Shown piece by piece: positions 17,575 to 26,293 of a stretch of 64,000 nt of DNA. Location of the stretch: positions 1,545,001 to 1,609,000 of the forward strand of contig NZ_CP110921.1 in NCBI RefSeq assembly GCF_026247885.1, in the 5' to 3' direction. The notes under the pieces are model-generated. The model was not told where the DNA came from. It ran no database searches and saw nothing but the letters and a program-made list of their open reading frames with translations. A program made the translations under genes and the position numbers. This stretch comes from Methylococcus mesophilus. GTDB lineage: Bacteria; Pseudomonadota; Gammaproteobacteria; Methylococcales; Methylococcaceae. Position 1 is the stretch's first letter. The number at the start of each line of letters is the position of its first letter.

Positions 17575-19815
17575 ATGTTTCCTAAGAAGAATGCAATATT
17601 GACCCTGTTTTTCCTGATTTTCTTAGCGGGGCTAATCAGCCACGCCAATGCACAGTTTCAACTCCTTGTAAGCAATCAGGGTGATAGCAGCGTAAGCGCC
17701 TTCGATCTGGATAACAATGGAGCCTATCTGGGGCGCTTTGTCGCCCCCGGAAGCGGTGGATTATCCGACCCTCGCAGTATGGCTCTGGGGCCCGATGGCC
17801 GACTCTATATAGCCAGTTACAATCAAGACTATATTTTGAGATTTAATGGCACTACTGGCGAATTCGTGAACACTTATGTTGATTTTTCGGGTCTAAATGG
17901 CCCAACAGGCTTAGCCTTTGCCAACAATGGCATGCTTTTCTCTTCAGCTCTACCAGGAAATTTAGTCGGATTCTTTACAGGGCCTGGCAGTGGCAATACA
18001 GGAACCATCACTGGAGGGATCACGTTCCCTGATGTTCAGGCGCCCAATGATCTTGCGATAGGTCCGGATGGCAATTTATATGTGTTGAGCTTAGCTGACG
18101 AATCTGTCCCTCGGAATGCTACCATTACTAAATATGATCCGGGCACTGGTTCTAAAATCGCTCAAGCAGTCGATCTCGGCCCTGGATATATCAACAACCC
18201 TTTTTATTTTACATTTGGAAGCGACAATAATATTTATGTAAGTCGCTATGCATACAACGATATCGTGAAATTTGACGGACAAACTGGAGCTTCGCTCGGC
18301 GTGTTCGCTTCAGGCAGTGGTCTAATGCAACCTATGGGCATCCAGCAAGGCCCTGATGGCAACATTTATGTTGTCAGTCAATCAACAAAATCCGTTTTTC
18401 TTTTCGACGGGAGCACTGGTGCTTTTATTTCTAAAATCGTTGATGGCGTAGCCACAACAACCCCCCCTGCTCCCTCTGGTATTGTCAACAATCCAGTCAC
18501 CTTGACTTTTATTCCCAGCTCAGCAAATCTCACTCCAATAGCACGAACAACAGCTAATCAGACAGTTCTAGTGAATTCAACCGTTACATTGGATGGAAGT
18601 GCCAGTTTCTCACCTTACAGCAAACCCCTGGCATACAATTGGATTCAGATTGCTGGGCCCACAGTCTCACTCAATTTATCAAATCCTGCAAAACCAATTT
18701 TTATCGCTCCGGCATCAGCCCCTATTGGAGGTGTTACGCTCACTTTTGAATTAAAAGTCAATAATGGTACTGTTGATAGTGTAAATACAGCAGTCACAAA
18801 TGTTACTGTAAAAAATACCAACGTCGCCCCTGTGGCCAATGCGGGACAAGATCAAACAGTTAGTTCGGGTGCTATTGTTACTTTGGATGCAAGTGGCAGT
18901 TATGATTACGAAGGAACTCCGCTCAATTATTTTTGGGAGCAGGCTTCTGGGCCCCAAGTTGAACTCAGCGATATGCGTGCTGCTCAGCCAACCTTTACTG
19001 CTCCCACAACAACATCAGGGAATATTGTTCTTACATTTTATGTTTCGGCCAATGATGGCGAAGCCATCACCAAATCCTCTTCCCCCGTCACCATCACAGT
19101 GCAACCCAACAACCACCCCCCCATTGCGAATGCTGGTACCGCAGCAACCTATGTCACCAAAGCCACCGTTCGTCTCGATGGATCTGGCAGCTATGATCCA
19201 GATGGCGATCCTCTGACATACAAATGGTCACAAACTTCAGGCCCGTCTGTAAGCTTAGACTTGGCAGACCCTGTTCACCCAGCCTTTCTCGCTCCTAACG
19301 TTAGAAAACTAACAACTCTGACGTTCAGCCTGACGGTAGACGATACCCAGGTGGACAGCGCCCCGTCACCGGTCACAATTACGGTTGTTCCCGAAAAATC
19401 AGCGCCGAATTGCAAATTGGCCATGGCGCGGCCCCCAGTCGTTTGGCCCCCCAACCATCATATGCGCAAAGTCGAAATCGTGAATGTCTTTGGCAGAGAC
19501 AACAGATACAACACAAATAATCCTGCCAACAACAATAATGTCATGAGTATCACCGGGATCACACAAGATGAGCCTACCTCCGGTCTTGGGAATGGTGACA
19601 CAGACATTGATGGCGCTATCCGGGGAGCTGATGCCTATCTTCGTGCCGAGCGTAACGACTCAGGAGACGGGCGCGTGTATAGGATATCGTTTAAGGCCAC
19701 AAATAAATCCTACAACCTGAGCTGCACTGGTTCGGTTAAGGTTTGCGTGCCTGCGAGACCAGGAAAGTCTGGGATCTGCAAAGATAACGGACAATATTAT
19801 GACTCCCTACAATAA
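17575..19815 (+). CDS. Large secreted protein: NHL-like propeller plus three PKD-type domains
   Basis: 746-residue exported protein. Residues 1-26 form a signal peptide (ILTLFFLIFLAGLISHANA). Residues about 27-315 are propeller blades of the type GLSDPRSMALGPDGRLYIASYNQDYILRF and MGIQQGPDGNIYVVSQ, as in NHL/SMP-30 folds. Three tandem Ig-like PKD/K319-type domains follow (about 320-415, 416-512, 513-605), each starting like PVANAGQDQTV and containing LDGSGSYDPDGDPLTYKW. The C-terminal part (about 606-746) carries VVWPPNHHMRKVEIV, a motif seen at the end of other secreted repeat proteins, plus four cysteines. No LPxTG or PEP-CTERM anchor is visible. It is probably a surface or extracellular adhesive or binding protein. 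The DNA is clearly AT-richer than the flanking core genes. Confidence 0.8.
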   Translation: MFPKKNAILTLFFLIFLAGLISHANAQFQLLVSNQGDSSVSAFDLDNNGAYLGRFVAPGSGGLSDPRSMALGPDGRLYIASYNQDYILRFNGTTGEFVNTYVDFSGLNGPTGLAFANNGMLFSSALPGNLVGFFTGPGSGNTGTITGGITFPDVQAPNDLAIGPDGNLYVLSLADESVPRNATITKYDPGTGSKIAQAVDLGPGYINNPFYFTFGSDNNIYVSRYAYNDIVKFDGQTGASLGVFASGSGLMQPMGIQQGPDGNIYVVSQSTKSVFLFDGSTGAFISKIVDGVATTTPPAPSGIVNNPVTLTFIPSSANLTPIARTTANQTVLVNSTVTLDGSASFSPYSKPLAYNWIQIAGPTVSLNLSNPAKPIFIAPASAPIGGVTLTFELKVNNGTVDSVNTAVTNVTVKNTNVAPVANAGQDQTVSSGAIVTLDASGSYDYEGTPLNYFWEQASGPQVELSDMRAAQPTFTAPTTTSGNIVLTFYVSANDGEAITKSSSPVTITVQPNNHPPIANAGTAATYVTKATVRLDGSGSYDPDGDPLTYKWSQTSGPSVSLDLADPVHPAFLAPNVRKLTTLTFSLTVDDTQVDSAPSPVTITVVPEKSAPNCKLAMARPPVVWPPNHHMRKVEIVNVFGRDNRYNTNNPANNNNVMSITGITQDEPTSGLGNGDTDIDGAIRGADAYLRAERNDSGDGRVYRISFKATNKSYNLSCTGSVKVCVPARPGKSGICKDNGQYYDSLQ

Positions 19816-19894
19816 AGTGTCGCTGGCTGGAGGCGTTTATTGCAATCTATCCTTCGAACTGGCGAGCACTGTGTTTGCCCCCTGTTGCGCGTGT

Positions 19895-20112
19895 CTAATT
19901 GAGTTGGATCGTCAGGTCAAAGCGTATGAAGACAAGCTGCAAGGCGTCTATCGGAGCAGTGACACTTGTCAACGCATCGACACGATTACGGGGCGGGACC
20001 GATCACGGCGAGGACAATGGTCCCTGCCCTTGGCGATGGCAAGGGGTTTGGAAATGGCAGTAAATCTCGGCGTAGCGGCGAATCGTGCCTCACTCCGTCA
20101 GAGCCAGAGGCG
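19895..20112 (+). pseudogene. IS110-family transposase remnant (C-terminal, frameshifted)
   Basis: One frame reads LIELDRQVKAYEDKLQGVY and CQRIDTITG; the next frame continues GPITARTMVPALGDGKGFGNG. Joined, these match the helix before, and the start of, the transposase_20 domain of IS110 elements (typically I-GVGPITATALVAxVGDxxxFxNGR). At least one frameshift separates the halves, the N-terminal DEDD domain is missing, and the segment after FGNG is scrambled, so it is a dead fragment. It follows directly after the PKD gene. Confidence 0.65.
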
Positions 20113-20617
20113 ATGAAAGCCTCCTCCATAGGCTGGAGATATGTGCAGGTACACCACGATCGCCTCTTGCGCCAGTATCAGGGAGTTTTGTAGGCGATGG
20201 GCTGACTACGGCCGTCATTAAACTTAATTAGGTTTGAGACTTCCACTTGCGGATGGTGACCTCGGTGAAGTTCCCTTCGACTGCACTCAGGAAGAGGTAA
20301 CGGCGTGCCAACATCCGGATGGGATCCTAAGTCCACACCGCCGGAGTCATGCTGGCTTGTTTATAGAGGGCAATCATCATGGGGTAGACTCGTTTACGTC
20401 GATCTTATAAAGACAGTGCGAAATACGCTTTCGAGAGCTCTCGGGCATAGAATAAATGATAACGTTTTCTGTCTATTTAATCGTCCGGGATGTGACAGCT
20501 ACCGAATGAGCGTTGGCTGCGTGAGAAGGGCAATCATTGCCGAAATAGCGGTGCGGAAGACCATCTCCATATCTATGGCCTCCCATATCCATATAAACGT
20601 CGAAGGAGAAATTTAAT
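20113..20617. other. Intergenic, no convincing gene
   Basis: About 500 bases between the IS110 remnant and a small secreted-protein gene. It holds a sequence resembling a dispersed proteobacterial repeat (CCCTTCGACTGCACTCAGGA, 20273-20292) and short palindromes such as GAGAGCTCTC. A 103-codon open frame at 20305-20616 has no recognisable domain or signal peptide and is probably spurious. GGAGAA at 20604-20609 is the ribosome-binding site of the next gene. Confidence 0.5.
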
Positions 20618-20911
20618 ATGATTATCCGAAGCTTGCTTGTTATTATCGCATTCGATCTAGGCGTGTTCGCATCAGCTGCTGTAAGGGCTGATAGTCGCTG
20701 CCCCGCAGGATCAACTGGCTGCACTATGGATAACGCCGTCCAAAACATTCAGGATCGTTATAATGAGGCAGCAGGAAAAATAATCCGAAATGAAAACCCA
20801 TATGGTCGAGCGCAAGAAGCCCAAGACGCCATGAAATATTGTGTAAATTGTGGCATGGATGCGATTAAAGATGGAATGGACACAGTCTCTGGAAGAAGGA
20901 CGAGACAATAA
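20618..20911 (+). CDS. Small secreted protein, unknown function
   Basis: 97-residue protein I do not recognise. It begins with a clear signal peptide (MIIRSLLVIIAFDLGVFASAAVRA, cut before DSRCP). The mature part of about 73 residues has four cysteines (two in CPAGSTGC, two in CVNCG), so it may be disulfide-bonded in the periplasm or outside the cell. GGAGAA lies eight bases upstream of the ATG. It sits in AT-rich DNA between an IS110 remnant and a MITE-like element, and no operon partner is visible. The signal peptide and ribosome-binding site argue that it is real. Confidence 0.6.
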   Translation: MIIRSLLVIIAFDLGVFASAAVRADSRCPAGSTGCTMDNAVQNIQDRYNEAAGKIIRNENPYGRAQEAQDAMKYCVNCGMDAIKDGMDTVSGRRTRQ

Positions 20912-20990
20912 CAAAATTGATTCTCTCTAGAGTTGAATGGACGCCAGTTGAACGCAACGTTGAACACTAAACTGAAGTTTGCGGACTCTA

Positions 20991-21195
20991 GGGAGCCTCT
21001 GAACAATTCCGATTTGAGCGGCAATAATCACATGCTGCTGGGACGTCAGGCTTTGAGAATGGAGGATTGCAACCGAATATCGAGGGGAATCGCCCCGGTA
21101 AGCAAGGAACTTTGATGGCTTCCGCCATTTTCAACGCCCGGTACGCAGTGGGATGTAGGTCTGTCGCCAAAAGCGGAATTGTTCAGAGGTTCCCC
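20991..21195. mobile_element. MITE-like element with about 23-bp terminal inverted repeats
   Basis: The left end GGGAGCCTCTGAACAATTCC (20991-21010), continuing GATTTG, is matched in reverse complement by the right end (GGGGAACCTCTGAACAATTCC, continuing GCTTTTG, read inward from 21195). The two ends share CCTCTGAACAATTCCG-like sequence over about 20 bases. Internal length is only about 160 bases with no transposase. The ends resemble those of IS5-type elements, with a CTAG on the left flank and CAGG on the right, so any target duplication has decayed. It is probably a miniature derivative of an IS elsewhere in the genome. Confidence 0.6.
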
Positions 21196-21743
21196 AGGTC
21201 TCATGTGTCTATTTTTACAACTGTGGTGAATTCAATAATTCGGTTAAAATAAGAAGAGAACACAGGGTCTTACGTGGCAATATGCGACGGACTCGTGGGC
21301 GGGTCAACGAGGTTCCGTAGCTTTAGCGGGGATGCTCACAATCGAATAATGAAAGCCCAATTGCTGAGCGATCTCTGTTCTTCGGCTAGTCCTATTACTC
21401 CGGCCCCATTTATTCGTACGCCGAACCCACCGCAAGCCGCAGCCGGCGTGCGGTGACCTGTACGCTCAATTCGGGCCGGATTAATAACTTTGCAACCAAA
21501 AAACATTAACATATTTATGTTAAAAGTATTTTGTTGAAATGCCAAATTTATTACTTGGTACATCCAAATTATTGATGTTTTTTGGAGCAAAATATTGGCC
21601 AATTTCGGCGTACTCGAGAAAAAATACGCGATTTAGATGAGTACGCGTGGCGGTTAAAAATCGCCTACCCACTGATAAAGGAAACATTTAACGGAAATTT
21701 GCCGCAAAGTTCCGGTTAATCGCCGGAGCGAGGGGTCTCTGCG
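21196..21743. other. AT-rich intergenic DNA without a gene
   Basis: About 550 bases, noticeably AT-rich from 21480 on. It contains a short inverted repeat CGTACTC (from about 21609) / GAGTACG (from about 21638), but no open frame with a ribosome-binding site. GAGGGG at about 21730-21735 serves the next gene. Probably horizontally acquired or decayed sequence. Confidence 0.5.
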
Positions 21744-22226
21744 ATGCCCTCCTTGTGCATGAGAAAACCAATGAAAGAAGCGTTGATTGTTTTACTTTGC
21801 TTCGTATGTTTAGCAACCGTGAATTTTGGGTGTGCTGTCTCTCGAGCCAAGGAATCTAACTATATTCCACACTCAGCTAGTCGGAATGAGGATTTTTCAT
21901 TGTGTGTGAAAAACGCGCAGCCAATTCAGCAATGCGCGGACGAGGTGCCAGCAGGCTCTACTCTACCGATTGTTGGCATAGACGGGAAGGTACACGGCAA
22001 GTGGACAACCCGTGGTCGAACATGCGTGGAATGGGTGGCCAATAAAAAAGGGATAAATCGGGAGTTCATCAGGGAATGCATGAAGAACCGACACTATACG
22101 CTTAGGCAGATGACCCCGTCAGAGGCTTTGTTGTCCGGCTTTACGTTTCCGTTTGCCATGGTTGGTTTGGCTTTCTCGTTTATGTATGACCCCCTTTATT
22201 TTGATCCATATCCGGATTTTTTTTGA
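21744..22226 (+). CDS. Putative lipoprotein, unknown function
   Basis: 160-residue protein I do not recognise. The N-terminus is a signal sequence (KEALIVLLCFVCLATVNFGC) with a likely lipidation cysteine at residue 30. The mature part has further cysteines (SLCVKNA, QCADEV, TCVEW, ECMKN) and ends in a hydrophobic segment (about 130-147, LLSGFTFPFAMVGLAFSFMY) that could reinsert in a membrane. ATG 21744 follows GAGGGG by eight bases; ATG 21771 is an alternative. It may form a pair with the next gene, also exported and Cys-rich, 46 bases downstream. AT-rich composition suggests acquisition. Confidence 0.6.
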   Translation: MPSLCMRKPMKEALIVLLCFVCLATVNFGCAVSRAKESNYIPHSASRNEDFSLCVKNAQPIQQCADEVPAGSTLPIVGIDGKVHGKWTTRGRTCVEWVANKKGINREFIRECMKNRHYTLRQMTPSEALLSGFTFPFAMVGLAFSFMYDPLYFDPYPDFF

Positions 22227-22272
22227 CGACGCGCATGCATGTCATTTCAGCGAAAAAATGAGGTCAAACGAT

Positions 22273-22677
22273 ATGGCTTTGGTTGTTTTTCGCTTAGTAA
22301 CTTTTGGGGCTATATTTGCATTTACGATTCTTTCTCACGTTAATGCCGATTCTTACCCGCTAGGGTATTTGCCGCCGGATGGTCAACAACAAACGGCGGC
22401 CTGCCGAGCCGAGAGAAGGCAATGCGAAATCGCGAAGTTATCTCGGTGTGATTCAGATTATATAGAATGTATTGGGCCGATATTGAGCTATGCTGAACAG
22501 CCTTGTGAATCTGAGTGTTCCGATTGGGCATGGGACGCTTGTCTACAAACATATCCGCAAAGCGGTAAGATAATTTGTAACGATCACCCGGAATATGTTG
22601 ATATGCGTGAAAAGGACTGCCTATGGAATTGTCGCAGCTATGCCAAAAAGGCTTTCGATTCGATGACGGCTAAGTAG
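22273..22677 (+). CDS. Small Cys-rich secreted protein, unknown function
   Basis: 134-residue exported protein without a family I recognise. Signal peptide MALVVFRLVTFGAIFAFTILSHVNA, then a mature part with about 11 cysteines (ACRAERRQCEIAKLSRCDSDYIEC, PCESECSDWAWDAC, then DCLWNC). Such spacing suggests several disulfides. ATG 22273 is preceded by GAGG nine bases upstream; ATG 22258 would add five residues. It follows the lipoprotein gene closely and may be co-transcribed with it. No homologous partner or enzyme motif is visible. Confidence 0.6.
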   Translation: MALVVFRLVTFGAIFAFTILSHVNADSYPLGYLPPDGQQQTAACRAERRQCEIAKLSRCDSDYIECIGPILSYAEQPCESECSDWAWDACLQTYPQSGKIICNDHPEYVDMREKDCLWNCRSYAKKAFDSMTAK

Positions 22678-23087
22678 GTATGTTACCCGTGCCAGCAGAA
22701 TCGGGCCGCTTGTAGGTGTCATTGACGTATCCGGCACCGCCGATGACCGTCCGGTCGCCTTCCTGCAGCAAGGTCGGCGACTGACCGATGTCCGACGCAC
22801 GCGTTGGCCGGCGTAACCGAAACATCCAGTAGCAGCAACTTTCTACAAAGCGCGCTAACAGATTTCGGTAACACATGGTAACTTCCGTATAAACAACAGT
22901 CGGCTTAGCTACGGCAACCATGTTTTTTCCGCTCATGCTTGGCTCCGGCCTGACACGATCCCAGACAGCGATTGTGATACGCGGGAACGCCGGCAGCGGG
23001 GAGGAGTAGGACCGTGGCCTCGCTCGTCAGGCGCCTCTCTCCAGCGGTTCCCGATTCTGGGCAACAAAAAACCCGCCAAGCCTTATC
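22678..23087. other. Intergenic, possible decayed coding sequence
   Basis: About 410 bases with no convincing gene. A minus-strand 88-codon open frame at 22670-22936 reads LLQEGDRTVIGGAGYVNDTY, which has the feel of a fragment of a larger secreted protein, but it lacks a ribosome-binding site and a recognisable domain. GC content returns to the genome level across this stretch, marking the right edge of the AT-rich segment. Confidence 0.4.
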
Positions 23088-23096
23088 GCTCACGGG
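23067..23096 (-). terminator. Terminator-like hairpin downstream of tRNA-Ser
   Basis: Read on the minus strand, AACCCG ... CGGGTT is followed by a run of six T (plus-strand AAAAAACCCGCC at 23066-23077 with CGGGTT at 23093-23098). It lies about 25 bases after the tRNA 3' end, in the right orientation to stop tRNA transcription. Confidence 0.6.
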
Positions 23097-23118
23097 TTTC
23101 CTGGACTTCATTGGGAGT
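23088..23118 (+). repeat. tRNA-Ser flanking sequence (proximal copy)
   Basis: GCTCACGGGTTTCCTGG and ACTTCATTGG recur at 14411-14445 in the same orientation. This copy overlaps the tRNA terminator and reaches to within five bases of the tRNA 3' end, the classic side for island integration. Confidence 0.55.
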
Positions 23119-23123
23119 TCTGT

Positions 23124-23211
23124 TGGCGGAAGCGGTGAGATTCGAACTCACGAACGGTTTCCCGTTGCCGGTTTTCAAGACCGGTGCCTTCAACCACTCG
23201 GCCACGCTTCC
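23124..23211 (-). tRNA. tRNA-Ser (anticodon TGA)
   Basis: The minus strand folds into an 88-base tRNA. The acceptor stem is GGAAGCG / CGCTTCC with an encoded GCCA end, the D-arm contains GCCGAGTGGTTGAAGGC, and the anticodon arm CCGGTCTTGAAAACCGG presents TGA. There is a long variable arm, as expected of serine tRNAs, and the T-arm contains GTTCGAATC. It reads UCA and other UCN codons. It lies between dnaQ and the accessory region, with its 3' end facing the latter. Confidence 0.97.
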
Positions 23212-23295
23212 ATGAAAGACAAGAATCGGAGTCAGCGGTCTACAAGCCGCCACTCCGATCAGGCGGCGTAGGATACCCGATGCAGGGGCCTCACG

Positions 23296-24036
23296 CTAGC
23301 GGGACCACAGGCAGTTGCCGGAGTTCGCCTTGGCGATGGCCTCCAGGCGGGCGGCGTGGGCTTCAGCCTCTTCGGGCGTGCTGCGGATGACCCGCAGCGG
23401 CGGGCGGCTGGTGTTGACCGACCTCGGCGCGGCCTGCTCCCGTTCGAGCCGCCCCTCGGCTCCACCCGAACCGGAAACCCCGCCGGGTTCGCCATCGGCA
23501 TCAAGCAGCATGGCGATCTGTCCGCCGGTCATCGCCAGGTAGACGTCGGCGAGGATTTCGGCGTCCAACAAGGCGCCGTGCAGTTCGCGGCGGCTGTTGT
23601 CGACGTTGTAGCGCTTGCACAGCGCGTCGAGGCTGTTGCGCTGGCCGGGATGGTTCTTGCGCGCCATCGCCAGGGTGTCGCAGACGCCGCAATAGTCGGC
23701 GATCCGGCCCCGGTTTTCGCCCAGGAGCGAGAGTTCGTGGTCGAGGAAGCCGACGTCGAAGGCGGCGTTGTGGATGATGAGTTCGGCGCCGCCGACGAAG
23801 TTCAGGAAATCTTCCGCGATGCTCTTGAATACAGGCTTGCCGGCCAGGAATTCATTGGTCAGGCCGTGTACCTCGATCGCCCCGGCGTCGATTTCCCGTT
23901 CGGGGTTGATGTAGACGTGAAATCGGTTCTGGGTGATCCGCCGGTTGAGCAGCTCCACGCAGCCGATTTCGATGATGCGGTGGCCGGCCTTGGGATCGAG
24001 GCCGGTGGTTTCGGTGTCCAGTACGATTTGGCGCAT
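23296..24036 (-). CDS. dnaQ: DNA polymerase III epsilon subunit (3'-5' exonuclease)
   Basis: Proofreading subunit of the replicative polymerase. The 246-residue protein has the DEDDh motifs: ExoI VLDTETTGLDP (about 4-14), ExoII HNAAFDVGFLDHEL, and ExoIII HGALLDAEILADVYLAM with the catalytic His. The region after about 180 is a linker and a short C-terminal segment that contacts the alpha subunit. It starts 10 bases after rnhA, with which it is classically paired (although divergently in E. coli), and is downstream of an amino acid permease on the same strand. Confidence 0.96.
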   Translation of the reverse strand: MRQIVLDTETTGLDPKAGHRIIEIGCVELLNRRITQNRFHVYINPEREIDAGAIEVHGLTNEFLAGKPVFKSIAEDFLNFVGGAELIIHNAAFDVGFLDHELSLLGENRGRIADYCGVCDTLAMARKNHPGQRNSLDALCKRYNVDNSRRELHGALLDAEILADVYLAMTGGQIAMLLDADGEPGGVSGSGGAEGRLEREQAAPRSVNTSRPPLRVIRSTPEEAEAHAARLEAIAKANSGNCLWSR

Positions 24037-24046
24037 GGTCTGTCTT

Positions 24047-24505
24047 TCAAGCCGGGATCTTGTTCGATTGCAGCAGTTCGTCGATGCCGCGGTTGGCGAG
24101 GCGGTCCGCGGCTTCGTTTTCCGGATGCCCGGAATGTCCCTTGATCCAGCCCCAGCTCACCTGGTGGCGCTGCTCCGCCTGGATCAGCCGCTGCCACAGG
24201 TCGACGTTCTTGACCGGGGTGCGCGCGGCGGTCTTCCAACCACGCTTCTCCCACTGGGCGACCCATTCGGTGATGCCCTTCTTCACGTATTGGGAGTCGG
24301 TGACGATTTTCACCGCGCAGGGCCGAGTGAGGGTCTCCAGCGCCTGGATAGCGGCCATCAGTTCCATCCGGTTGTTGGTGGTCTCGCGCTCACCGCCGTA
24401 GATCTCCCGGGATTTGCCGCCGTAGCGCAGCAGCACGCCCCAGCCGCCGGGGCCGGGATTGCCGCGGCAGGCGCCATCAGTGTATGCATGTACGATTTCG
24501 CTCAT
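24047..24505 (-). CDS. rnhA: Ribonuclease HI
   Basis: Degrades the RNA strand of RNA-DNA hybrids. The 152-residue protein has the catalytic carboxylates in [16 protein letters not shown] (Asp), [12 protein letters not shown] (Glu), IVTDSQYV (Asp) and [10 protein letters not shown] (Asp), plus the WIKGHSGH loop with the conserved His. ATG 24505 overlaps the stop of the upstream permease gene in an ATGA. Order permease-rnhA-dnaQ on the minus strand suggests one transcript. Confidence 0.97.
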   Translation of the reverse strand: MSEIVHAYTDGACRGNPGPGGWGVLLRYGGKSREIYGGERETTNNRMELMAAIQALETLTRPCAVKIVTDSQYVKKGITEWVAQWEKRGWKTAARTPVKNVDLWQRLIQAEQRHQVSWGWIKGHSGHPENEAADRLANRGIDELLQSNKIPA

Positions 24506-25905
24506 TCTTCGTCTTGGCCGTTCGCGCGCCAGTAGAGGTAAAAAGGGATGCCCAGCAGCAGGAAGGCCAGGCCGATGCCGGTTTCCGAGGGATTCTTGAA
24601 GATCATGCTGAGGCAGAACAAGCCGGCGACCAAGCCGAAAATCAACGGTACCCAAGGATAGCCCGCCACGTGGTAGGGCCGCGCCACCTCCGGCGACTTG
24701 CGCCGCAGTGCGATGACGGCAACTGCGGTGATGCCGTAGAACGCCCAGAGCCCGAAGACCGCATAGTTGAACAGCCGGTCGAAACCGGCCCGGTCCTGGC
24801 CGAAGAGCAGTATCAGGAAACTCGCGAACAGCGCCTGGACGATCAGGGCGTTGACGGGCGTATGGTGGACCGGATTGAGCCGCGCCAGCGGACCGAAGAA
24901 CAGCCCGTCCCGCGCCATGGCGTAGGACACCCGCGCGCCCGACAGGATCGAGCCGTTGAGCGCGGCGAGGGTCGAAACGACGGCGGCGGCGGTGATTGCT
25001 GCGCCCCCCCAGTCGCCGAAGACGATCTGCGCCACGTCCTGCGCTACCCGCTGGGAATCCTTCACCGCAGCCAGCGGCAAGGCATAGAAATAGGCCAGAT
25101 TGGCCAGAAGATAAACTCCCATCACGCCCAACAACCCCAGCAGGAACACTTTCGGGATGGTGTGTTCCGGATCGCGGATTTCCGAGCCCACCAGGGTCAG
25201 GTTGTTCCAGCCGTCGTAGGCCCAAAGCACCGCGGCCAGCGCGGCGGCGAAGGCGCCCAACCCCCATGCGGGCACGGAAGAGCTGTCCGGCGCCGGCTGA
25301 AAATTGCTCCAGGAGCCCTTTCCCGCCCCGAACACCAGCACGGCCAGGGCGACGATGGCCGCCACCTTCAGGACGGTCAGGAAGCTCTGCACCGCGCCGC
25401 CCCGGCCGACGCCGAAACAGTTGATCAGGGAGAACAATGCGACCGCCGTGATAGCAGCGAGCTGTAGCCCCGTCACTCCCCAGCCGCCCTCACCCCACGG
25501 CAGGCGCAGCCATTCCTCCTGCAAGCCGTCGACGAAAAACCCGAGGAATATGGCGAAACCGGTTGCGATGGTGGCGATGGAGCCGGTTTTTCCGATGACG
25601 ACCTGCTGCCATCCGAACAGGAAGCCCCAGAGGGGGCCATAGGCACGGCGGAGGAAAGCATATTCCCCTCCGGCTTCGGGAAAGGCCGCGCCGAGTTCGG
25701 CGTAGCTCAGCGCTCCGGCGAGCGACAGCAGGCCGCCGAAGACCCAGACGAAAAACACCCAGCCCACCGAATCGACTTCTCGGGCGATGGTCGAAGGAAC
25801 GAGGAAGATGGCGGTACCGATCACCGAACCGGCCATGAGGGCGCCCGCGCTGGCCCAGCCCAGGGCGCGCTTCAGCTCCGGCGCCCCCGTATCCGGCGAC
25901 TTCAT
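24502..25905 (-). CDS. APC-family amino acid permease
   Basis: 467-residue inner-membrane transporter of the amino acid-polyamine-organocation superfamily. About 12 hydrophobic helices are visible. The TM1 signature [20 protein letters not shown] carries the substrate-binding G(S/A)G-type break, and [32 protein letters not shown] is the conserved TM2-TM3 region. The C-terminus ([22 protein letters not shown]) is also typical. Substrate cannot be told. ATG 25905 follows GTGGGA; an upstream GTG would add 15 unrelated residues. It heads the permease-rnhA-dnaQ transcription unit. Confidence 0.88.
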   Translation of the reverse strand: MKSPDTGAPELKRALGWASAGALMAGSVIGTAIFLVPSTIAREVDSVGWVFFVWVFGGLLSLAGALSYAELGAAFPEAGGEYAFLRRAYGPLWGFLFGWQQVVIGKTGSIATIATGFAIFLGFFVDGLQEEWLRLPWGEGGWGVTGLQLAAITAVALFSLINCFGVGRGGAVQSFLTVLKVAAIVALAVLVFGAGKGSWSNFQPAPDSSSVPAWGLGAFAAALAAVLWAYDGWNNLTLVGSEIRDPEHTIPKVFLLGLLGVMGVYLLANLAYFYALPLAAVKDSQRVAQDVAQIVFGDWGGAAITAAAVVSTLAALNGSILSGARVSYAMARDGLFFGPLARLNPVHHTPVNALIVQALFASFLILLFGQDRAGFDRLFNYAVFGLWAFYGITAVAVIALRRKSPEVARPYHVAGYPWVPLIFGLVAGLFCLSMIFKNPSETGIGLAFLLLGIPFYLYWRANGQDEE

Positions 25906-26293
25906 GACTTTATTTCCCACGATATGAGCAAAGTAACGATCCACCGGCAAAGCCAGTGGCTTTCGACAGCTGGCCCCTCAAATGGGCCTGATCGCCCGTC
26001 GGACAAAAGCCAAGTCGTCACCCCGGCAGGGATTGCCGGGGTGCAGTGGCCACGGATGGCTGCAACCTCAGACACCCCTGTGAGCTGGATTCATGCCGAG
26101 CTGTCCTGCCCGGCACCCTGCGGGTCGGTGCCGCTCCGCTCCCCGCGGATTGGTCCGGCAATCCATGCCGGAATGACGGACCAACCAGTTGGACAAAGCT
26201 CCACTCCTGGTTCTGTCAAACCTTGAGAGCCCCCCGGCCAAGCCGGGGGTTTTCCCGCGATAAACAAGCCACCGCGGCACGGTGCCGGACGGG
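25906..26293. other. Intergenic with repeat-like DNA and one hairpin
   Basis: 388 bases without a gene. A GC hairpin CCCCCGGC / GCCGGGGG with a three-base loop lies at 26231-26249 and is followed by TTTT on the plus strand, but both neighbours are on the minus strand, so its orientation does not fit a simple terminator. The middle part (CATGCCGGAATGACGG, 26164-26179) resembles dispersed proteobacterial repeats. Confidence 0.5.

Noticed and set aside
20305..20616. 103-codon open frame
   Set aside because: No signal peptide, no domain, no ribosome-binding site; ends right at the next gene's Shine-Dalgarno region.
22670..22936. 88-codon minus-strand open frame
   Set aside because: Short, no ribosome-binding site and no domain; at most a fragment, so mentioned only in the intergenic entry.
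26231..26253. GC hairpin followed by TTTT as a terminator
   Set aside because: Its T-run is on the plus strand while both flanking genes are on the minus strand; no plus-strand transcript is apparent.
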